A DNA stretch of 64,000 nucleotides from CAIJMU01 sp035530275. Its GTDB lineage: Bacteria; Spirochaetota; Spirochaetia; Treponematales; Rectinemataceae. The translations under genes and the position numbers were made by a program. The stretch is from positions 1-64,000 of the forward strand of contig DATKVC010000002.1 of NCBI GenBank assembly GCA_035530275.1, written 5' to 3'. This document shows, piece after piece, positions 59,052-64,000 of this stretch (within the stretch, counting starts at the first letter, position 1; the number at the start of each line of letters is the position of its first letter). The notes beneath the pieces were generated by a model. The model saw nothing but the letters and a program-made list of their open reading frames with translations. It did no database searches and was not told the origin of the DNA.

Positions 59052-62000
59052 TTCGCAGCCGCCTCGATCGCGACGGGAGCCCCGTCGCTCGTGCCCTGGA
59101 GGCCGAGCTGGTAGAGGACCTGGGCCGTCGCGGGCGGAAGGCTGAAGCTGCCTGCGAAATTGGCCCGTTCGCGGAAATAGAAGTCGAAGCTCCCCGCCGG
59201 AAGGTCGGTAAAATAGAAGGTCACCTGGTCGTCCTCGAAGTCCGACCAGGCGGCCTCGAGGCTGTCGCTTCCCGCGGGCTTGGCTTCCTCGGGAGAGGTG
59301 GCCAGATTTGGATTGAGGGGCTCGAAGCCGGCGGCGAGGGGCACGCGCACCGCGACGAAGCTTCGGGCCTCGGGATTGACCACCGTCACGTGATCCTCGA
59401 CGACGGTCTCGGCCGCGAGAGGAATGGCGGTTCCTGCGCGGACGGGCCAGCGGGCGACGAGGCCCTTGCCCGCGCCATAGTCGAGGAGCTCGCGACTGAC
59501 CACGAAGCCGCTGCTGGAGCCGCGAAGTTCAGAGCCGAGGGCCGCAGGGACATAGCTCGTCTCGAGGAGGAGGGTCGGGGGCCGCTTCGCGTCGAAGGAG
59601 CGCATCCTTACTTTGAGGCTCGCCTCCGAGGGAATCGACAGCTTTGCGATGAAACGCCCCTTGCCGTCGAGGGTCTTCCATGAGGAGCCGTCCCAGAACT
59701 CGGCGGCCCAGGCCGAACCCCGCATGGCGGAGAAGGCCTCGACGAGGGAAAGGAGAACGGAGGTATTGGTATAGGTGTCGCCCCAGCCGGCGTAGCCTGA
59801 GCCCGAAATCAAATAATTGAGAATAGCCTGGGTTTCGGGCTTGCCCGGCCTGTCGCGGGCATACACCGCGTAGATGGCCGCGACGCTGCGCCAGTCGCTG
59901 TAGAGGAAGGGATTGCCGAACCAGCTCCGCTTCCCCTGGAGTCCCGAGAGGACGAGGCCGCCGCCGAGTTTCTGGAACACAAGCTGCTCGCCGATGCGGT
60001 CGCGGAGCTTCCTGAGTTGACCGGCATTGACGCCCTTCTTGCCGTCGAGGGTGAGCCATATCCGGGCCTGGGAGTAGAGGTCTGCGTCCTGGGAGAGGGC
60101 GAGGAGGGTCTGGCCGTAGGCGGGGTCGTAGGCTCCCACTGCGTCGAGGGCGACGAGGGCCATGCCCCGCTCGAGGAGGGAATAGCCTGCCGCGAAATGG
60201 TCGTAATCGGAGCGGAGGGCATCCTTCAGGGCCTTTGTCGGCAGGTCGAGGAGCTTGGCCGGTATCGTATAACCCGCCTTCTTGGCCAGCGCGAGGAACT
60301 CCACCACGTAGGAGGTCAGGGCCACGGAGCCCGAAGAGCCCGGATAGAAGGAATAGAGGCCGTTCCCGTCGATGACCGTGTCGAGCCAGGAGAAGATGGT
60401 CCGCATCGATGCCTCGGGAACCTTGTAGTCGTCGGGGAGGCCCGTCGCTCCCATGGCCGCCCCGAGGGCGAGCACCGCGTGAACCTTGGCGATGCGCTGT
60501 TCGGTGCAGCCGTAGGGATAGGAGGCTTGGAAGCGGAGGGCCTTGAGCACGGCGAGGAGCTCCGGCTGCGACACCACGTAGAGGGTCTGCACCGTGGAAC
60601 CCGCCCTGGCCCCGCCCGCGGGCATGGGGAAGGAGTATTCCTTTCGTCCCTCGGGAACCCAAGATATCTCGAGGCGCTGGGTGATCGTGTCGCGCCTGAT
60701 CGGAAGGTCGAGGCTGAAGGCGTCCCTCGCCCCGTCTGAGAGGCGGGCGAGGCCGAGGCTCACCGTCGTCGAGGAATCGGCCTTCGAGGCGAGCTCGGGC
60801 GGGGCCGTCATCGAATAAAGGAGCTTCGTCGGGAGGCGCTGGTCGAGCTGGACCCGGGAGAGGTCGCCTGTCTTTCCGCCCTCGAGAACGAGGCCCCCCT
60901 CGAGCTTGAGCTCTGCCTGGGCGGGGCCGCCCGGTCCCTCGGCGACGCGGCCGATGCCGCCGGCGACCACCTTGTCTCCGGGGCGGATGAAGCGCGGCAG
61001 GGATTCCTGCACCATCACGGGAAGGCGCATCGCGACCAGGGAGCGGGCCGTGCCGAAGGTATCGTAGCCCGAGGTTGCGATAGCGCGGACGGCGAATTCG
61101 GTGAGGTTGTCCGGGAGGGGAATGTTCACCTCGGCCACGCCGTTGACGACCTCGATTGCCGGCTCGTAGTAGGGAACGGTCTTGAAGTTCTTGCGCACCG
61201 AGGTCTTGTCGAGGAGGGCGCCGAAGCCGAATTCCTCGGCCATGTCGCCTCCGGAGAGCTCGTCGAAGGGAAGGTTCCCCACAGCGAGGTTGCGCGTGTC
61301 GGAGATGCGCACCGAGGCCTTCACGTCGGTGATGAAGGAGGAGAGGGGCGAGGCGAAGCGCTCCTTGCCGAGGGCGAGGACGGCGCGGTCGACGAGCCAG
61401 AGGGCGACCTCGCCGTCGACGGGCCGGCCCTGACTGTCCTTCACGTAGATCTTCATCGGAAGATTCGAGCCCGGCACGGCCGTCGGCGCGTGTTCGAGGC
61501 TGACGGCCAGGCGGTTCGTCGCCGGGTCCACGGCGACCCAGGTGGTGTTGGCCACCGAGAGGGGCCTGAGCCTGTCCTGGCCCCCGGTGAAGGAAGGATC
61601 GCCGGGGAGCCTTCCCCGCATCAGCACGAGGTGGACGGGAAAGCGCGGCACGAGCTCGGCAGTCACCGGAATCTCGAGGAGTCCTTGGCCGTCCTTGACA
61701 TCGACCCATTTATAAAGATTTCCCGAAGGCCTTTCGACGACGGCGAGGGCCTCGGCCTGCTGGAAGGGACTCTTGAGGAGAACCCTGGCCGTGTCGCCCG
61801 GCTTGTACATGTCGGCGTCGAGGCTGGTCTCGAAGACGGCGGCCGTCGTGCGCTTCCACGCGAGGGGCGTCGGGCCGGCCACGTAGAGGTCGCGCTTGAC
61901 CGACTGGAGCCTGCCCAGGGCGTCGCGGCCCTGGATCTCCACGATGTAAACCCCGGCCTCGCCGACTGGAAGGTCGAGGTCGAGGGGCGTGGCGGCGGAA

Positions 62001-64000
62001 ACGAGGGCCTTCTCGAGGACGGGAACGTCGACGACGTCGGAGACGTACTTGGTCTGACCCGTCGAGATGTCGCTCTCGGAGAGGTAGGAATGCCACTGGC
62101 GCTCGTAGAGCTTGAGAACGAGGTCCTTTCCCGCCAGGGGCTTTTCCTCATGATCGACGACGATGATCGAGGGTTTGACCGCCATCCTCTCCGTCTCGAA
62201 ACGGCCGAGCTTGAGGCCGATGGCGAAGGGCGGGAGGGCGTAGACGGTCCGCGATTGGGAGACCGTCTGGGCGTCGGCTCCGCGGACCGAAGCCTGGACC
62301 CGGTAGAAGCGGGGCGAGATGGATTCGGCGGTGCGCGGATCGATGGTGATCCGTGCCGAGCCTTCGTCGTCGGTTACGTCCTCCGTCTGCGATGCGGAGA
62401 CACCCTCTTCGCGGTACTCGCCGCCGACCGAGAGGTAGCTCGAAAAGAGATAGTCCGGATAGGCAGCGGGCGAGATGGTCCAGACCCCTTCGGCGACCGA
62501 CCAGTCGACCTTCTGCCCCGCGACCTTGCCGCCCGAGTAATAATTCGCCGTCATCAGGATCTGGAAGGGTGCGTCGAAGGGAACCTTGTCGGGGCCGGTG
62601 AAATCGATCTCGAAGGTCGGAACCCTGTAGGCTTCCTTGCGGAAGCTCATCGAGGCGAGGAGCTCGTCCTTCGGACCGAGGAGCTGCACGCGATACTCGC
62701 CCGTGGGCAAATTCTTTTCGTCGAATTTTTGGTAGAAGTAGCCGTTGCCGAGGATGCTCACCGGATAGCGATAGTCCGAGCCGTCGGGCGAGGAGACGAC
62801 GAGGACTCGGCGGCTCTTCGGGTCGTCGGCCTTGATGAGGCCCTTGTCGCGGAGGCGCACGAAGCCCTGGATGTGGACGGCCTCCTCGGCCCTGTAGAGG
62901 GGCCTTTCGGTGAAGACATAGGCGAGGTTCCGGGGCGCATCGACCTTGAACTCGGGTTCCATCGTGAGCCAGGACAACCAGCCCGAATTCGAGCCGAACC
63001 AGTGGTTGTTGTGGAAATAGGGCGGGGCCTGGTCGGGATCGATGACGAGGACATCGTCGCCGAAGCTCACGCTGACGCGGCTCGCTTGGGCGTCGAGGGC
63101 CTTCACGTGGTCGTAATGGAAGCCGCCGTCGGCATCGGTCGTGCCCGAGAGGAGATTATCATAACTAATATCACCTGCGGGATCCTGTCTGCGCGACTCG
63201 AGGCGGACGAGGGCGCCGGCGATCGGCTTGGCGGTCGAAAGCGAGGTGACGGTGAAGAGGAGGCCGCGGGTCTCCTCCACGACGGTGAGGCAGAGGTCGG
63301 TCACCTGCACCCTGACGAAGTCGCGGGCACCGCCGGCGCCGAGGCGACGATAGCCGACGAGGTAGGTGCCCGGCTTGCCCTGCATGCCCATCTTCGCGAG
63401 CGCCGGGGCGAGGTCGAGGCCGAAGCTGGCTCTCGAACCCGTGGCCTTCATAGGCAGGCTCGCGATGCCCGAGAAGGGAGGGCTGCCGAGGAGCCGGATC
63501 TGCTTGGCGAGATCCTCGCCGGCCGGAGGCTCCTCGCCGGGCATGGGCGGGGGCGATGCCTCGTCCACCTTGAGCGAGCCCTCGGGGAAGGGCCAGAAAT
63601 CCGGATCGAGGGGGTCGATGCGATAGACGCGGAGGTCGACCTTGTCGATGCCCCGGGCTTCCATCGGAAGGCTCTGGGGACCGTAGCGCTCCAGAATGGC
63701 CTGGCCCGCCGACCACTGCACGTAGGGCTCGAGGGCCTTGTTGAAGAAGTGAAAAGAGGAGGCCGCGAATGGGCTCAAGCCACGGCCGGATGCGCTCTCG
63801 AGGGAGGCAGGCGAGAGGCGCATCGTGTAGTCGGTATCGGCGTCCCGGTCGAATTCGACGAGGAGGCGGTTGCCCGAAAGCTCGAAGCGGAGGTTCCGCA
63901 CCGCCGGCTCGAAGGAGACCATCGATTTCCAGAGGGCCACGGGCGTGTCGGAGGAGGGCGCCTCGGAGAAGACCACGAAGAGGGGGGCCTGGGATGTGCC
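59048..64000 (-). CDS. Bacterial alpha-2-macroglobulin (5'-partial)
   Basis: At least 1650 residues, open to the right window edge. MG-type beta domains fill the first half (YRAEEAVHIQGFVRLRDKGL). The bait region and ANA/MG7-like segments follow (VAEVNIPLPDNLTEFAVRAI). The thioester motif reads YPYGCTEQ, the C-x-E-Q form that covalently captures proteases, inside an alpha/alpha toroid (TLSLLDTVIDGNGLYSF-like region near 60350). The receptor-like C-terminal domain ends near 59050. It is a periplasmic or outer-membrane-linked protease trap. The signal sequence lies outside the window. Coupled to pbpC by a GTGA overlap. Confidence 0.93.
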   Translation of the reverse strand, partial: GTSQAPLFVVFSEAPSSDTPVALWKSMVSFEPAVRNLRFELSGNRLLVEFDRDADTDYTMRLSPASLESASGRGLSPFAASSFHFFNKALEPYVQWSAGQAILERYGPQSLPMEARGIDKVDLRVYRIDPLDPDFWPFPEGSLKVDEASPPPMPGEEPPAGEDLAKQIRLLGSPPFSGIASLPMKATGSRASFGLDLAPALAKMGMQGKPGTYLVGYRRLGAGGARDFVRVQVTDLCLTVVEETRGLLFTVTSLSTAKPIAGALVRLESRRQDPAGDISYDNLLSGTTDADGGFHYDHVKALDAQASRVSVSFGDDVLVIDPDQAPPYFHNNHWFGSNSGWLSWLTMEPEFKVDAPRNLAYVFTERPLYRAEEAVHIQGFVRLRDKGLIKADDPKSRRVLVVSSPDGSDYRYPVSILGNGYFYQKFDEKNLPTGEYRVQLLGPKDELLASMSFRKEAYRVPTFEIDFTGPDKVPFDAPFQILMTANYYSGGKVAGQKVDWSVAEGVWTISPAAYPDYLFSSYLSVGGEYREEGVSASQTEDVTDDEGSARITIDPRTAESISPRFYRVQASVRGADAQTVSQSRTVYALPPFAIGLKLGRFETERMAVKPSIIVVDHEEKPLAGKDLVLKLYERQWHSYLSESDISTGQTKYVSDVVDVPVLEKALVSAATPLDLDLPVGEAGVYIVEIQGRDALGRLQSVKRDLYVAGPTPLAWKRTTAAVFETSLDADMYKPGDTARVLLKSPFQQAEALAVVERPSGNLYKWVDVKDGQGLLEIPVTAELVPRFPVHLVLMRGRLPGDPSFTGGQDRLRPLSVANTTWVAVDPATNRLAVSLEHAPTAVPGSNLPMKIYVKDSQGRPVDGEVALWLVDRAVLALGKERFASPLSSFITDVKASVRISDTRNLAVGNLPFDELSGGDMAEEFGFGALLDKTSVRKNFKTVPYYEPAIEVVNGVAEVNIPLPDNLTEFAVRAIATSGYDTFGTARSLVAMRLPVMVQESLPRFIRPGDKVVAGGIGRVAEGPGGPAQAELKLEGGLVLEGGKTGDLSRVQLDQRLPTKLLYSMTAPPELASKADSSTTVSLGLARLSDGARDAFSLDLPIRRDTITQRLEISWVPEGRKEYSFPMPAGGARAGSTVQTLYVVSQPELLAVLKALRFQASYPYGCTEQRIAKVHAVLALGAAMGATGLPDDYKVPEASMRTIFSWLDTVIDGNGLYSFYPGSSGSVALTSYVVEFLALAKKAGYTIPAKLLDLPTKALKDALRSDYDHFAAGYSLLERGMALVALDAVGAYDPAYGQTLLALSQDADLYSQARIWLTLDGKKGVNAGQLRKLRDRIGEQLVFQKLGGGLVLSGLQGKRSWFGNPFLYSDWRSVAAIYAVYARDRPGKPETQAILNYLISGSGYAGWGDTYTNTSVLLSLVEAFSAMRGSAWAAEFWDGSSWKTLDGKGRFIAKLSIPSEASLKVRMRSFDAKRPPTLLLETSYVPAALGSELRGSSSGFVVSRELLDYGAGKGLVARWPVRAGTAIPLAAETVVEDHVTVVNPEARSFVAVRVPLAAGFEPLNPNLATSPEEAKPAGSDSLEAAWSDFEDDQVTFYFTDLPAGSFDFYFRERANFAGSFSLPPATAQVLYQLGLQGTSDGAPVAIEAAAK

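Overview
The window is GC-rich (my impression is a little over 60 percent, not counted), densely coding DNA from a diderm bacterium. I infer a spirochaete (Spirochaetota, Spirochaetales/Treponematales type) from a lysine/alanine-rich histone H1-like protein, FliG/MotA-like proteins outside a flagellar operon, strongly diverged methyl-accepting proteins, a TIGR02757-family protein, an outer-membrane beta-barrel with a C-terminal Phe, several lipoproteins, and a tyrosine-recombinase remnant of the kind common in treponemes. The phylum is an inference; no rRNA gene is present.

Layout. 1-7.6 kb: cell-surface genes, namely a Pro/Ala/Glu-rich protein cut by the window edge, a 1736-aa lipoprotein with seven tandem 333-bp Ig-like repeats, and a FecR-domain exported protein. 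7.6-12.9 kb: hutI, a TetR-fabF-thioesterase cluster whose promoter is itself a 30-bp palindrome, a second TetR gene and a divergent SDR protein lacking the catalytic Tyr/Lys. 12.9-16.4 kb: a probable PPi-dependent PEP carboxykinase.

16.6-29.9 kb: a nine-gene, mostly start/stop-overlapping chemosensory operon and the centrepiece of the window. It encodes a six-TM MCP, a soluble [FeFe]-hydrogenase-like protein fused to an MCP signalling domain, a second transmembrane MCP, CheW, an unrecognised protein, CheB, CheR with a C-terminal extension, a hybrid CheA with a receiver domain, and a REC-GAF-class III adenylate cyclase. There is no flagellar gene in the operon, and the likely output is cAMP. 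A candidate cAMP effector (BrkB-like membrane protein fused to a cyclic-nucleotide-binding domain) lies at 36.6-37.9 kb.

30-34.4 kb: a secreted transglutaminase-like protein, then a three-gene divalent-metal (probably Mg2+) system: a Nramp relative with altered metal ligands, a 58-aa membrane protein and a soluble PRC/MgtE_N/CBS protein. It has a long leader that encodes an acidic, proline-rich peptide. 34.4-40.2 kb: a truncated BrnT with intact BrnA, a MotA-like/FliG-like pair, the BrkB-cNMP fusion, an NqrF-type ferredoxin reductase, and a histone-like protein fused in frame to an upstream domain with a second ribosome-binding site inside the gene. 40.2-54 kb: a porin-like barrel, a decayed MNT/HepT module, an AAA_14/DUF4143 ATPase, galE, an M20 peptidase, envelope genes (LysM lytic transglycosylase, TPR lipoproteins) and a TIGR02757 protein.

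54.1-56.6 kb: tRNA-Pro(GGG) followed by a decayed integrated island. It holds inverted and direct copies of the tRNA 3' end, an integrase pseudogene, an intact nucleotidyltransferase two-gene module with its own palindromic operator, and a transposase fragment. 56.7-64 kb: PBP1C and bacterial alpha-2-macroglobulin, the latter running off the window. Most of the other long open frames on the opposite strand are shadows of real genes, as expected at this base composition.
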